The notes beneath the pieces are model-generated. The model saw nothing but the letters and a program-made list of their open reading frames with translations. It was not told the origin of the DNA and searched no databases. The position numbers and the translations under genes were made by a program. This document shows, piece after piece, positions 1 through 9,062 of a stretch of 64,000 nt of DNA (the stretch's first letter is position 1; the number at the start of each line of letters is the position of its first letter). The stretch comes from Rhodospirillaceae bacterium (GTDB lineage: Bacteria; Pseudomonadota; Alphaproteobacteria; GCA-2731375), in NCBI GenBank assembly GCA_018701215.1, contig JABIWH010000044.1, positions 61,318 through 125,317 on the forward strand, written 5' to 3'.

Positions 1-757
1 GCGGCCAGGTCAGGGCGGCCTGATAGTATTTGCCCCGCGGCATCAATTGATGCGCGTCGGGCACGAAGACATCCGTCAGCCGCAGATTATTGGACGAGGT
101 CGCCCGCATGCCCAGGACATCCCACTCGCCATGAATGGAGAAACCTTCCGATGTACCATCGACCGCCAGATAAATGGTGTCGCGGACATCGGCTTCGCCC
201 ACATCTTTGGCCTCGGTACAGAGCACGCCGTAGAAATCCGCCGCGCCCGCCAGGGAGGCGAAATGCTTGGCGCCATTGACCAGCCAACCACCATCTACTT
301 TCCGTGCGGTGGTGCCAAAGGGCGCCTTGCCCGCCGCCGCCGCGCTGTTTGGCTCGGAAAACGGCTGCGCAAAAATCGCGCCGTCCTCGATCACCTTGCG
401 GTAGATACCCGTGCGGCGGCCTTCATGTGCCGTGCGCTGTTCATCGGTCATCTCCAGATCATCTGCCATCTGCGACGACCACAACATGGTGGCGCAATGC
501 ATGTTGAAGGTCAGCGCCGTGGCCCCGCACCATCGTCCCAACTCGGCCGAGATCTCCATATAGCCCCGGTAGTCCACGCCCAGGCCGCCATAGCGCTGTG
601 GAATAACCAGGCCAAGAAACCCGGCCTCGCGCAGATCGGCGTAGTTTTCGGTCGGGAAGCGGCCTTCCCGGTCATAAGCCGGGGCGCGGGCGAGAAATTT
701 GTCCCGGCCCAGATGGCGCGCGGTGGCCAGCAGCTCGTCCTGGGCCGGCGCCGTCAT
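1..757 (-). CDS. acyl-CoA dehydrogenase family protein (C-terminal part beyond the left edge)
   Basis: The frame opens with ATG at 757 and runs off the left edge, so about 252 N-terminal residues are visible. The start MTAPAQDELLATARHLGRD, the segment GFLGLVIPQRYGGLGVDYRGY and later AQPFSEPNSAAAAG and DVLGMRATSSNNLRL follow the N-terminal and middle (beta) domains of flavin acyl-CoA dehydrogenases. The FAD-binding C-terminal helices and the catalytic Glu are outside the window. The family oxidises acyl-CoA thioesters and passes electrons to ETF; etfBA lies at 55.2 kb. The start codon overlaps the stop of the upstream NicX-like gene (ATGA), so the two are probably co-transcribed. Substrate cannot be told. 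Confidence 0.85.
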   Translation of the reverse strand, partial: MTAPAQDELLATARHLGRDKFLARAPAYDREGRFPTENYADLREAGFLGLVIPQRYGGLGVDYRGYMEISAELGRWCGATALTFNMHCATMLWSSQMADDLEMTDEQRTAHEGRRTGIYRKVIEDGAIFAQPFSEPNSAAAAGKAPFGTTARKVDGGWLVNGAKHFASLAGAADFYGVLCTEAKDVGEADVRDTIYLAVDGTSEGFSIHGEWDVLGMRATSSNNLRLTDVFVPDAHQLMPRGKYYQAALTWP

Positions 758-1800
758 GCCAGCTCTCCTTGCAAAACACCGTCCTTGACCACCGCCTGAC
801 CATCCAGTTGCACGGTGCAATTGCGGATCGGCAGGTCGAAGTGGCCCAGGGTTTGCCGGCCTGCCACTTCGTTGGCGCCGGTGGAATAGACCACGTTGCC
901 GGCAAAGGCACGCAGTTCGGTACCGTTGAAATCCCTGCGGTCGTACATGGTCATGGCGTCCCAGCGGGCCCCGTGGTTCATGCCCCAGCCGATATGCGAG
1001 GTGGCATAGGCATCCCGGTCATCCCAGGCTGCGAAATAGCTGCGCATCAGATCCGCGTCGACGCCGGCGCCTTCGATGGCCGTGACATAATCGTCCTCGA
1101 TCCGCAACGTGATGGGCGCATCAAGATAACGCTTGAAAGTCAGGTTCACATCGCCCCGGTCCAGGACCAGGGTGCCGTTGACGGTACCGGTATTGGGAAA
1201 GCACAGGCACAGCCCGCCGGGCCAGTGGGACATGATGCCGGGCCGGGTGACCCAACCCCAGCCACCGCCCGCCACGGCGCCGGTCAAATCCACGGACAGA
1301 TTACTGCCCGCGGCCGAGGTAATGGTCATGGCCTTGGCCCCGCGCAGCATCTTCATGCCCGTCTTGACCTTGCCTTCCAGGGCATCGTCGGGGGCCAGGC
1401 GCTCCAGCGCCTCGGGATGTTCGTTGGAAATCATCAGGACCCTGGCGCCGCCCTGCAGAATCTCCGCCAGTTCCGGGGCATGCAGCAAACCCTCCACTGT
1501 ACAGTCTACGACAAAGGTGGTGGAGGCCAGGGCGCCCACGATGGGCCGGATATTCTGGATCACGTCCGAGGCGCCGGTGGAACGGATGGGCACGGGCGCC
1601 GATTGCGCCGGTGTCGGGATCACGATGTGAAACGGTTGTGCGCCCAATTGATGCAAGGCCAGTTCCGCCAACTGCACATTGATGGGCCGGGACTGGCTTT
1701 CCGACAGGATCGCCACCGCCTCGCCCGGTTCCACCTTGCACCTGGCGAAGACGCGGGCAAAGCAATCAATCCATTTCCCCTCGATACGTTCCTGCAGCAT
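754..1800 (-). CDS. NicX-like 2,5-dihydroxypyridine 5,6-dioxygenase family protein (M29 fold)
   Basis: This 348-residue protein has the length and block order of NicX, the mononuclear Fe(II) enzyme that opens 2,5-dihydroxypyridine in nicotinate breakdown. NicX shares its fold with M29 leucyl aminopeptidases. The matching blocks are WPGGLCLCFPN, GTLVLDRGDVNL, SHIGWGMN (His269) and GHFDLPIRNC (His320, Asp322). They align with the three metal ligands known for NicX: one His in SHIGWG and a His-x-Asp pair. It is followed by an acyl-CoA dehydrogenase with ATGA overlap. No other nic genes are visible, so the substrate could be another N-heterocyclic or hydroxylated aromatic compound. Family is fairly sure; substrate is inference. 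Confidence 0.75.
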   Translation of the reverse strand: MLQERIEGKWIDCFARVFARCKVEPGEAVAILSESQSRPINVQLAELALHQLGAQPFHIVIPTPAQSAPVPIRSTGASDVIQNIRPIVGALASTTFVVDCTVEGLLHAPELAEILQGGARVLMISNEHPEALERLAPDDALEGKVKTGMKMLRGAKAMTITSAAGSNLSVDLTGAVAGGGWGWVTRPGIMSHWPGGLCLCFPNTGTVNGTLVLDRGDVNLTFKRYLDAPITLRIEDDYVTAIEGAGVDADLMRSYFAAWDDRDAYATSHIGWGMNHGARWDAMTMYDRRDFNGTELRAFAGNVVYSTGANEVAGRQTLGHFDLPIRNCTVQLDGQAVVKDGVLQGELA

Positions 1801-1867
1801 GCCGCTTCATCCCCTTTTTTTCGCCCTGATGTTAGTGCAATAATCCTTTCAGATGACAGGATAAAAC

Positions 1868-2794
1868 ATGACCTTGATTTTTGAACACGCGATCTGCCTG
1901 GAACATGATATGGGCGCGGGCCATCCCGAACGGCCCGATCGTCTGCGCGCCATCCAAATAGCTTTGGCGGAACCTGAATTCGCGGCGCTGGAGCGGCGCC
2001 AGGCACCGCTCGCCAGTTGGCAACAGATCGCCCTGGTGCATCCGCAAAGCTATATCGATCAGGTGATCGCGGCCGCGCCCGAACAAGGCCGGGTGCAGCT
2101 GGACCCTGACACGGCGATGAACCCGGCCTCGTTGGAAGCCGCGCAACGGGCAACGGGCGCCGTCTGCGCCGCCATCGACGCCGTCATGGCGGGGCAGGCC
2201 AAGAACGCCTTTTGCGCCGTACGCCCGCCCGGCCATCATGCCGAACCAGAACGCTCCATGGGTTTTTGCATCTTCAATTCGGTCGCGATTGGCGCCCAGC
2301 ATGCCCGCGCCGCCCATGGTTTGCAGCGCGTCGCGGTGGTGGATTTCGACGTGCACCACGGCAATGGTACCCAGGCCGCGTTCTGGGACGACGGCGATTT
2401 GTTCTATGGCTCCACCCACCAGATGCCGCTGTACCCGGGCACCGGCGCGGCATCGGAAACAGGCGCCGGCAACATCCACAATTTTCCCCTGGCCCCAGGT
2501 GCCGCGGGGATCGATTTCCGCGATGCCGTCACCGATGGTTTGCTGCCAGCCTTGGATGCGTTCAAGCCGGAATTTTTGCTGATTTCGGCGGGTTTTGATG
2601 CCCATGCCGATGACCCCTTGGCGCAACTGCGCCTGGACACCGATGACTATACATGGGTCAGCCGGGAATTATTGGCCGTGGCGGCGCGTCATTGCGATGG
2701 GCGGCTGGTTTCCTCTCTTGAAGGCGGTTATGATCTGACCGCATTGGCAATGGCAACGGCGGCCCACATCCGTGCCCTGATGTCCGGACCCTGA
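1868..2794 (+). CDS. histone deacetylase family protein (class II / acetylpolyamine amidohydrolase-like)
   Basis: A 308-residue zinc deacetylase. Diagnostic motifs are RPPGHHAEPERSMGFCIFN (tandem His), VAVVDFDVHHGNGTQ (Asp-x-His metal ligands), YPGTG, and ISAGFDAHADDPLAQL near the end. Bacterial members remove acetyl groups from small amines or proteins; the natural substrate here is unknown. The start at 1868 has an AGGA upstream. The gene begins a block continuing through xseB, ispA, dxs and tlyA, an order I recognise from Rhodospirillales genomes. It is divergent from the nicX-like gene, with 67 bp between the starts. Confidence 0.9.
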   Translation: MTLIFEHAICLEHDMGAGHPERPDRLRAIQIALAEPEFAALERRQAPLASWQQIALVHPQSYIDQVIAAAPEQGRVQLDPDTAMNPASLEAAQRATGAVCAAIDAVMAGQAKNAFCAVRPPGHHAEPERSMGFCIFNSVAIGAQHARAAHGLQRVAVVDFDVHHGNGTQAAFWDDGDLFYGSTHQMPLYPGTGAASETGAGNIHNFPLAPGAAGIDFRDAVTDGLLPALDAFKPEFLLISAGFDAHADDPLAQLRLDTDDYTWVSRELLAVAARHCDGRLVSSLEGGYDLTALAMATAAHIRALMSGP

Positions 2795-2817
2795 TGGCGG
2801 CATGAAAGTATTGGCGA

Positions 2818-3090
2818 ATGGCAAAGCAAACAAAAACTGAAAGCGAAGCTATACCCGATGATGTGGCGGCCATGAGTTTTGAGGCGGCCATGGCGGAGCT
2901 GGAATCCATCGTGCAGAATTTGGAAGGCGGCCAGGTCGATCTGGATGCCTCCATCGCATTGTATAGCCGGGGCGCGGTTTTGAAACGCCATTGCGAGGCG
3001 AAACTGAACGCCGCCAGCGAGCAGGTCGAAAAGATCGTCGCCGATGGCGCCGGCCAGGCCCAGGCGGTCGAAGCCGCCAATATCGAATAA
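2818..3090 (+). CDS. xseB: exodeoxyribonuclease VII small subunit
   Basis: A 90-residue protein with the XseB signature MSFEAAMAELESIVQNLEGG followed by LDASIALYSRGAVLKRHCEAKL, a two-helix coiled hairpin. Exonuclease VII degrades single-stranded DNA to oligonucleotides; several small subunits bind each XseA. The XseA gene is not in this window. The N-terminal stretch before MSFEAAM is 16 residues of polar sequence, normal for alphaproteobacterial members. It lies 23 bp after the deacetylase gene and 31 bp before ispA, so co-transcription is likely. Confidence 0.93.
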   Translation: MAKQTKTESEAIPDDVAAMSFEAAMAELESIVQNLEGGQVDLDASIALYSRGAVLKRHCEAKLNAASEQVEKIVADGAGQAQAVEAANIE

Positions 3091-3121
3091 CAACTCAATA
3101 GACAGTAGATAGCGTACACAA

Positions 3122-4000
3122 ATGGTTGATTTTAATGCCATGCTGGCCGAGGCCGTGGATCAGGAACTGGACAATCTATTGCCTGCGGGCCGCGAGCTGG
3201 AACATCGCCTGTTCGATGCCATGCGCTACGCGGTTCTGGGCGGCGGCAAGCGCTTGCGCCCATTTCTGGTCATCGCCGGCGGCGAGATTTTTGATATGGA
3301 GATGGCGCAATGTCTGCGCACGGCGGCGGCGGTAGAATTGGTGCATGCCTATAGCCTGGTGCATGACGACCTGCCCTGCATGGACGATGATGACCTGCGC
3401 CGGGGACGGCCGACCGTGCATGTGAAGTTCGATGAGGCCACGGCGGTGCTGGTCGGCGACGCCCTGTTGACCCTGGCCTTCGAAATACTGGCCGACCGCA
3501 GGACCTCCGCCGATCCGGAGGTACGGACAAATCTTGTCGCCGGCCTGGCAAAAGCGGCGGGCGGCCACGGCATGGTCGGCGGTCAGGTGCTGGACCTTTG
3601 GGCCGAGAATAATCCCTTGGACGAGGCCGGAACGGTGCGTATGCAACGCCTGAAAACAGGCGAAATGATCGCCTTCGCGGGCGAGGCGGGGGGCATTCTG
3701 GCCCGGGCCCGGCCGCAGCAGCGCCAGGCCTTGCGCATGTTCGCCCACGATCTCGGCCTGGCCTTTCAGATCACCGACGACCTGCTGGACGCCGAAGGCA
3801 GCGCGGTGGAGGTCGGCAAGGCCACGGGCAAGGATGCCGCCGCGGGCAAGGCAACCATCGTTGCCAAATTGGGTATTGAAGCGGCCCGTGACCGGGCTAC
3901 CTTGTTATCCCGCCAGGCGGCGGCGCATTTGGACCGTTTTGGCGACAAGGCTAACCCTTTGCGGGCTTTGTGCGAATTCGTTATAACTCGAAGCAATTGA
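3122..4000 (+). CDS. ispA: farnesyl diphosphate synthase (short-chain polyprenyl synthase)
   Basis: A 292-residue trans-prenyltransferase that condenses IPP with DMAPP and GPP. The first aspartate-rich region is HDDLPCMDDDDLRRGRPT (about residues 81-98) and the second is FQITDDLLD (about 215-223). The basic substrate-binding GGGKRLRP lies at 40-47. The CMDDDD form with two residues inserted in the first Asp motif is typical of bacterial FPP synthases. It is followed within 22 bp by dxs, linking precursor synthesis and chain elongation of isoprenoids in one transcript. Confidence 0.95.
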   Translation: MVDFNAMLAEAVDQELDNLLPAGRELEHRLFDAMRYAVLGGGKRLRPFLVIAGGEIFDMEMAQCLRTAAAVELVHAYSLVHDDLPCMDDDDLRRGRPTVHVKFDEATAVLVGDALLTLAFEILADRRTSADPEVRTNLVAGLAKAAGGHGMVGGQVLDLWAENNPLDEAGTVRMQRLKTGEMIAFAGEAGGILARARPQQRQALRMFAHDLGLAFQITDDLLDAEGSAVEVGKATGKDAAAGKATIVAKLGIEAARDRATLLSRQAAAHLDRFGDKANPLRALCEFVITRSN

Positions 4001-4022
4001 TATGAATTGCGGCGGAAAGTAA

Positions 4023-5945
4023 GTGTCTGATAGCAAGACGCCATTGTTGGATACCATCGAAGGGCCGGCGGATACCCGCGAGCTGTCCTTGGAACAGCTG
4101 CGCCAGCTGGCGGACGAGCTGCGTGCCGAGACTATCGATGCGGTTTCTCAGACCGGCGGCCATCTGGGTGCCGGGCTGGGCGTAGTAGAGCTGACCGTGG
4201 CGTTGCATCATGTTTTCGATACTCCTAATGACGTGCTGATCTGGGATGTGGGGCATCAGGCTTATCCCCATAAGATTCTTACCGGCCGGCGGGACCGGAT
4301 TCGCACCTTGCGCCAGAGCGGTGGCCTCTCGGGCTTCACCAAGCGTTCGGAAAGCCCTTATGATCCGTTCGGCACGGCGCATTCCTCGACCTCTATTTCC
4401 GCCGGGCTTGGTTTCGCCGTGGCACGGGATCTGGACGGTCGGGATAGCAATGTCGTCGCGGTAATCGGCGATGGTTCCATGAGTGCCGGCATGGCGTTCG
4501 AGGCCATGAACAACGCCGGTTCGTTGGATACCCGCATGATCGTTATCCTAAATGACAACGATATGTCCATCGCGCCCCCCGTCGGTGCCATGAGCGCCTA
4601 TCTCTCACGCCTGTTGTCCTCGCGGCCCTACCGTGGCCTGCGGCATTTCGCCAAACAACTGGCCCAGAAGATGCCAGAGCCCATGGAGCGCACCGCGCGC
4701 CGGGCCGAGGAATATGCCCGCGGCCTGATTACCGGCGGCACTTTGTTCGAGGAGCTGGGCTTTTTCTATGTCGGGCCTATCGATGGCCACAATCTGGATC
4801 ATTTGCTACCGGTGCTGAAAAACGTCCGCGAGGCCCGGCGCACCAATCCGATCCTGGTGCATGTGGTCACGCAAAAGGGCAAGGGCTATGCCCCGGCCGA
4901 GGAAGCAGCGGACAAGTTCCACGGCGTCTCCCGCTTCGATGTGGTTACCGGGACCCAGGCCAAGGGCAAACCCAATGCGCCCAGCTATACCAACGTGTTC
5001 TCCGACCAGCTGGTCCGTGAGGGCGAGCGCGACGACAAGATCGTCGCCATCACGGCCGCCATGCCCTCAGGCACCGGCCTGGCCGAATTCCAGCAACGCT
5101 TTCCCAGCCGCTGTTTCGATGTAGGCATCGCGGAACAGCACGGGGTGACCTTCGCGGCCGGGCTGGCGGCGGACGGCTACCGGCCCTTCGCGGCGATCTA
5201 TTCGACGTTCCTGCAGCGGGCCTATGATCAAGTGGTCCACGACGTCGCGATCCAAAATCTGCCGGTGCGGTTCGCCATCGATAGGGCCGGTCTGGTGGGT
5301 GCCGATGGGCCGACCCATGCGGGCTCCTTCGACATTACCTATCTGGCCAGCCTGCCGAACTTCGTCGTCATGGCGGCGGCGGACGAGGCCGAACTGACCC
5401 GCATGGTGGCCACCGCCGCCCGCATCGACGACCGGCCGTCGGCTTTCCGCTATCCCCGTGGCGAAGGCGAGGGGGTGGAAATCGAACTGCCTGCCGAACC
5501 GCTGGAGATTGGCAAGGGCCGCATGATACGTGAAGGTAATACGGTCGCCATCCTGTCACTGGGTACACGCTTGGGCGAATCACTGAAGGCGGCGGAAGAG
5601 CTGACCGCCAAGGGTATTTCCACATCCGTTGCCGATGCCAGGTTCGTCAAGCCACTGGACGAGGATCTTGTTTGTAACCTGGCCCGCAACCATGAGGTTC
5701 TGATTACCATCGAGGAAGGTTCGATCGGCGGTTTCGCGGCCCATGTACTGCAATGCCTGGAACGCCATGAATTGCTGGATGAGGGCCTGAAAATCCGCAC
5801 CATGATGCTGCCCGACAGCTTTATCGAACATAACGCCCCAGAGGAAATGTATGCCATCGCGGCCCTGAACGCGCCTGACATTGTAGCCAAGGCCCTGGCC
5901 GCCCTGGGGCAGGCGCAAGAGGTCGAGACACCAAAGCTGGCCTGA
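4023..5945 (+). CDS. dxs: 1-deoxy-D-xylulose-5-phosphate synthase
   Basis: A 640-residue thiamine-diphosphate enzyme that makes DXP from pyruvate and glyceraldehyde 3-phosphate, the entry step of the MEP isoprenoid pathway. It shows the transketolase-like N domain (HLGAGLGVVELTVALHHVFD, WDVGHQAYPHKILTGR), the ThDP/Mg site GDGSMSAGMAFEAMNN, the catalytic Glu region DVGIAEQHGVTFAAG, and the C domain IEEGSIGGFAAHV. The start is GTG at 4023, preceded by a GGAAAG; no ATG fits the conserved N-terminus. Length is normal. It lies between ispA and tlyA in the same direction. Confidence 0.97.
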   Translation: MSDSKTPLLDTIEGPADTRELSLEQLRQLADELRAETIDAVSQTGGHLGAGLGVVELTVALHHVFDTPNDVLIWDVGHQAYPHKILTGRRDRIRTLRQSGGLSGFTKRSESPYDPFGTAHSSTSISAGLGFAVARDLDGRDSNVVAVIGDGSMSAGMAFEAMNNAGSLDTRMIVILNDNDMSIAPPVGAMSAYLSRLLSSRPYRGLRHFAKQLAQKMPEPMERTARRAEEYARGLITGGTLFEELGFFYVGPIDGHNLDHLLPVLKNVREARRTNPILVHVVTQKGKGYAPAEEAADKFHGVSRFDVVTGTQAKGKPNAPSYTNVFSDQLVREGERDDKIVAITAAMPSGTGLAEFQQRFPSRCFDVGIAEQHGVTFAAGLAADGYRPFAAIYSTFLQRAYDQVVHDVAIQNLPVRFAIDRAGLVGADGPTHAGSFDITYLASLPNFVVMAAADEAELTRMVATAARIDDRPSAFRYPRGEGEGVEIELPAEPLEIGKGRMIREGNTVAILSLGTRLGESLKAAEELTAKGISTSVADARFVKPLDEDLVCNLARNHEVLITIEEGSIGGFAAHVLQCLERHELLDEGLKIRTMMLPDSFIEHNAPEEMYAIAALNAPDIVAKALAALGQAQEVETPKLA

Positions 5946-5951
5946 GCCGAC

Positions 5952-6737
5952 ATGGCGCCCGGCACTAAATCCAAGAACACGAAAGCCAAGAAAATCCGTC
6001 TCGATCTCTTGTTGGTGGAGCGCGGCCTGGCGGAAAGCCGCAGCAAGGCGCAGGCCCTGATCATGGCGGGCAAGGTTCATGGCGCCGACCGCCGTCTGGA
6101 CAAGGCCGGCCAGGAGCTGGCAGTTGATGCCCAGATTACCGTCAAGGGGCAGGACCACCCTTGGGTCTCGCGCGGCGGGGTTAAGCTGGCCCACGGTCTG
6201 GCGGAATTCGCCATTGATCCAACGGATCTGCTTTGCCTCGACGTGGGCGCATCGACGGGGGGTTTTACCGATGTCTTGCTGCAAAATGGCGCGGCAAAGG
6301 TTTATGCGGTCGATGTAGGACATGGCCAATTGGCCTGGTCTCTGCGCAACAACGAACATGTCGTGGTCCTGGAACGGACCAACGCCCGCTACCTCACCAG
6401 ACAAGAGGTGCCCGATGGGATTGACCTGATCGTCTGTGATGCCTCCTTCATTGGCCTGCGCACGGTGTTGCCGGCAGCCATGGCCCTGGCTGTGCCCGGC
6501 GCCCGTTTGATCGCCTTGATCAAACCGCAGTTCGAGGTGGGGCCGGACAAAGTAGGCAAGGGCGGCGTGGTGCGGGACCCTGAGCTACATGCCAAGGTTC
6601 GGGCCGAAATCAGCGCCTGGTTGGACGAGCAAGCGGGCTGGTCCGTGCTGGGCACGGCGACCAGCCCCATCAAGGGCCCACAGGGCAATATCGAATTCCT
6701 GCTTTGTGGACGCCGGGAAGGCGGTGGCGATGGTTGA
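5952..6737 (+). CDS. tlyA: TlyA-family rRNA (cytidine-2'-O)-methyltransferase / hemolysin A family
   Basis: A 261-residue protein with an N-terminal S4 RNA-binding domain (RLDLLLVERGLAESRSKAQALIMAG, residues about 17-41) and an FtsJ-like methyltransferase domain (LCLDVGASTGGFTDVLLQ SAM motif, VCDASFIGLRTVLP). TlyA methylates 2'-hydroxyls of 16S/23S rRNA in species where it has been studied; the hemolysin name is historical. It follows dxs by 6 bp, and its 3' end overlaps the next methyltransferase gene by 8 nt, implying translational coupling. Confidence 0.92.
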   Translation: MAPGTKSKNTKAKKIRLDLLLVERGLAESRSKAQALIMAGKVHGADRRLDKAGQELAVDAQITVKGQDHPWVSRGGVKLAHGLAEFAIDPTDLLCLDVGASTGGFTDVLLQNGAAKVYAVDVGHGQLAWSLRNNEHVVVLERTNARYLTRQEVPDGIDLIVCDASFIGLRTVLPAAMALAVPGARLIALIKPQFEVGPDKVGKGGVVRDPELHAKVRAEISAWLDEQAGWSVLGTATSPIKGPQGNIEFLLCGRREGGGDG

Positions 6738-7974
6738 GCTGACCATTGCAAGCCTGGGCGCCCGTGGTGACGGCATCGCCCATGATGATGCCGGCGTCCT
6801 CTATATTCCCTATGGCGCGCCGGGGGACCATGTCGCGGCCACGGTGACGGGAAAGCGCGGCGATGCGCGTCTGGCCCATCTGGATACGGTGCTGCACGCG
6901 GGCCCCGACCGGGTGCAGGCGCCCTGCCACCATTTCGGCAGTTGTGGCGGCTGTGCCATGCAGCATTTGAATGACCGAGCTTATAGCGACTGGAAGCTGG
7001 AAATCCTGCGCCAGGCCCTGGCGCGTCGCGACCTTGGCGGCACCGTGATCCAGGCCATGATTACAGTGCCGACCGCCAGCCGCCGCCGGGCGCGGTTTAC
7101 AGCATTGCGTACCCGAAATGGCCTGCGGTTGGGTTTTAACGAGCCCGGCAGCCACAACATCATCAACCTGACGGAATGCCATATCCTGCGCCCCGCCATT
7201 GTCGATCTATTGGACCGCTTGCGCGCGCTTTTGACCGACCTTTTGGCCCCGAATAAACGCGCCGATGTTCAGGTCACCGAAACCGAAACCGGCCTGGATC
7301 TGTGGTTGGCGGCTGATCTGCCCCATAATGCCCAAACCGATATGCGCCTGGCGGATTTCGCCCAGGACGCCGATCTGGCCCGTCTGTCCACCGGCAGGCG
7401 GCCGGAAGTGGTCATGGTCCGCCGGGCCCCGCGGGTGACGTTCACGGGCGTGGCGGTAACGCCGCCGCCCGACGGCTTTCTTCAGGCCAGCCGGGCCGGC
7501 GAGGCCGCCCTGGTGCGGTTGGTCCAGGACGGCGTGGCGAATGCCGCCAACGTGGCCGATCTGTTCGCCGGGGTCGGCACCTTTAGTTTCGCCCTGGCCA
7601 AGGGCACCAGGGTCACGTCGGTGGAGGGCGCCGGCGATCAGGCCGAGGCCCTGATCGCCGCGCGCAATGCCGCCCGGCGCAGCGGCATTGAGGTCGAGGT
7701 GCGCGACCTGGAACGCCGTGCCCTGTCGGTGGAGGAACTATCTGCCTTTGACGCCGTGATCTTTGATCCGCCCCGCGTCGGCGCCGCGCGCCAGGTGGAC
7801 AATCTGGCGGTATCGGCGGTACCCAGGATCGTCGCGGTGTCATGCAACCCCGCGACCTTTGCTCGTGACGCGGCAACCTTGGCCGATGCCGGTTATCACC
7901 TGCAGTCGGTTACCCCGGTGGATCAATTTCCCTGGAGCCGGCACTTGGAACTGGTGGCGGTATTGCAACGCTGA
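6730..7974 (+). CDS. class I SAM-dependent RNA (uracil-C5) methyltransferase, RlmD/TrmA type
   Basis: I place the start at ATG 6730 (MVELTIASLGARGDGIAH, a TRAM-like domain) rather than at upstream in-frame codons buried in tlyA. The Cys pattern C-x5-C-x2-C in PCHHFGSCGGCAMQH, plus a later Cys in LTECHIL, forms the [4Fe-4S] site typical of RlmD/RumA. SAM-binding DLFAGVGTFSFALA, the FDPPRVGA motif and catalytic VSCNPATFARDA follow. These enzymes make m5U in 23S rRNA; whether the target is U1939, U747 or another site cannot be read from sequence. It is 414 residues long. Confidence 0.9.
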   Translation: MVELTIASLGARGDGIAHDDAGVLYIPYGAPGDHVAATVTGKRGDARLAHLDTVLHAGPDRVQAPCHHFGSCGGCAMQHLNDRAYSDWKLEILRQALARRDLGGTVIQAMITVPTASRRRARFTALRTRNGLRLGFNEPGSHNIINLTECHILRPAIVDLLDRLRALLTDLLAPNKRADVQVTETETGLDLWLAADLPHNAQTDMRLADFAQDADLARLSTGRRPEVVMVRRAPRVTFTGVAVTPPPDGFLQASRAGEAALVRLVQDGVANAANVADLFAGVGTFSFALAKGTRVTSVEGAGDQAEALIAARNAARRSGIEVEVRDLERRALSVEELSAFDAVIFDPPRVGAARQVDNLAVSAVPRIVAVSCNPATFARDAATLADAGYHLQSVTPVDQFPWSRHLELVAVLQR

Positions 7975-8038
7975 CCCTGGACTTCGGGCATCGCCAGGGC
8001 CACGATACGGACCATATTGAGGAACCGAAAGGGCATGC

Positions 8039-8380
8039 ATGGCCCTGATGAGCTTCATACGCGGATTATTTGGCCGCGACCGGCGGCAACATGGACGTTT
8101 CGGCCGTCCGTCTCTGCGTGTGCGGTATCATGGACGCCGGGTGCGGGCGGTGGATTGGTCACTTGGCGGCTGTTTACTGCCCATCCCAGAGCCACCGTTC
8201 GATCCGCCCTTGCGGGTCGGCGATACCTTTGAAGGGCGGATCAGCGGTATCGGCCTGGGCAATTCAGGCGATTTTCTGGCCGAGGTGGTGCGCATCGCCG
8301 GGGACGGCAAGGTGGGGCTGCGCTGGTTGGAATTGGATTCTCATGTTTTTCTGGTACTTTCAGGGCACAACGCCAAATAG
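8039..8380 (+). CDS. PilZ domain protein
   Basis: A 113-residue single-domain protein. It carries the two c-di-GMP binding elements of PilZ domains: an Arg-rich N-terminal part (GRDRRQHGRFGRPSLRVRY) and DWSLGGCLL (the D-x-S-x-x-G motif at about residues 39-47). It ends with a beta-barrel strand RIAGDGKVGLRWLELD. It probably acts as a c-di-GMP effector, but the partner is unknown. It sits 64 bp after the RNA methyltransferase and 13 bp before a dienelactone hydrolase, a pairing with no obvious logic. Confidence 0.8.
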   Translation: MALMSFIRGLFGRDRRQHGRFGRPSLRVRYHGRRVRAVDWSLGGCLLPIPEPPFDPPLRVGDTFEGRISGIGLGNSGDFLAEVVRIAGDGKVGLRWLELDSHVFLVLSGHNAK

Positions 8381-8393
8381 AGGATTTAAAGCA

Positions 8394-9056
8394 ATGGGTA
8401 GCATGATCGATTTCGCGAGGCCGGACGGCGGCACCACCAAGGGCTATCTGGCCACGGCGGGTGCGGACCGCCCCTCGGTTATTGTTATTCAGGAATGGTG
8501 GGGCCTGAACGATCAGATCTGCGGCGTTGCCGACCGCTTTGCCCGGGCCGGCTATAACGCCCTGGCGCCGGATCTATACGAAGGCCGGGTAACGCAAGAG
8601 CCCGATGAAGCCAACCATCTGATGAGCGGCCTGGATTTTCCCGGCGCGACGCATCAGGACCTGCGCGGCGCGGCACGGCATCTGCAAGCCATTGGCCAAA
8701 AAGTCGGCGTGGTGGGCTTTTGCATGGGCGGTGCGCTGACCATCGCCACCGCCGTGCATGTGCCAGAGGTCGCGGCGGGTGTCTGTTTTTACGGCATTCC
8801 GCCCAAGGAATTTGCCGACCCGGCCAAGATCGCCCTGCCCCTGCAATGTCATTTCGCCAACCAAGACGATTGGTGCACGCCGGATGCGGTGAACGAGCTG
8901 GAAGCGGCAATGACGGCCGCCGGCGTCAAAGCGCAGGTCCACCGCTATGACGCCGCACATGGTTTTTTCAACGAAACCAGCGAGGCCAACTATGATGCCG
9001 CCTCGGCCAATCTGGCCTGGGAGCGCATGACCAACTATCTGGCGACTAGTCTTTAG
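8394..9056 (+). CDS. dienelactone hydrolase family protein
   Basis: An alpha/beta hydrolase of 220 residues when started at ATG 8394; the frame is open further upstream, but that part overlaps the PilZ gene. The nucleophile is Cys in VGVVGFCMGGALT, and the acid and His follow in CTPDAVNELE and YDAAHGFFNE. This is the Cys-Asp-His triad of dienelactone hydrolases. The N-terminal PSVIVIQEWWGLNDQICGVADRFARAGY is also typical. Members open lactone rings in chlorocatechol breakdown, but many act on unknown esters; no catechol pathway genes are nearby. Confidence 0.88.
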   Translation: MGSMIDFARPDGGTTKGYLATAGADRPSVIVIQEWWGLNDQICGVADRFARAGYNALAPDLYEGRVTQEPDEANHLMSGLDFPGATHQDLRGAARHLQAIGQKVGVVGFCMGGALTIATAVHVPEVAAGVCFYGIPPKEFADPAKIALPLQCHFANQDDWCTPDAVNELEAAMTAAGVKAQVHRYDAAHGFFNETSEANYDAASANLAWERMTNYLATSL

Positions 9057-9062
9057 CGCCCG

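Noticed and set aside
769..1884. 371-codon plus-strand frame
   Set aside because: Antisense shadow of the NicX-like gene; His/Gly/Gln-rich with no family features.
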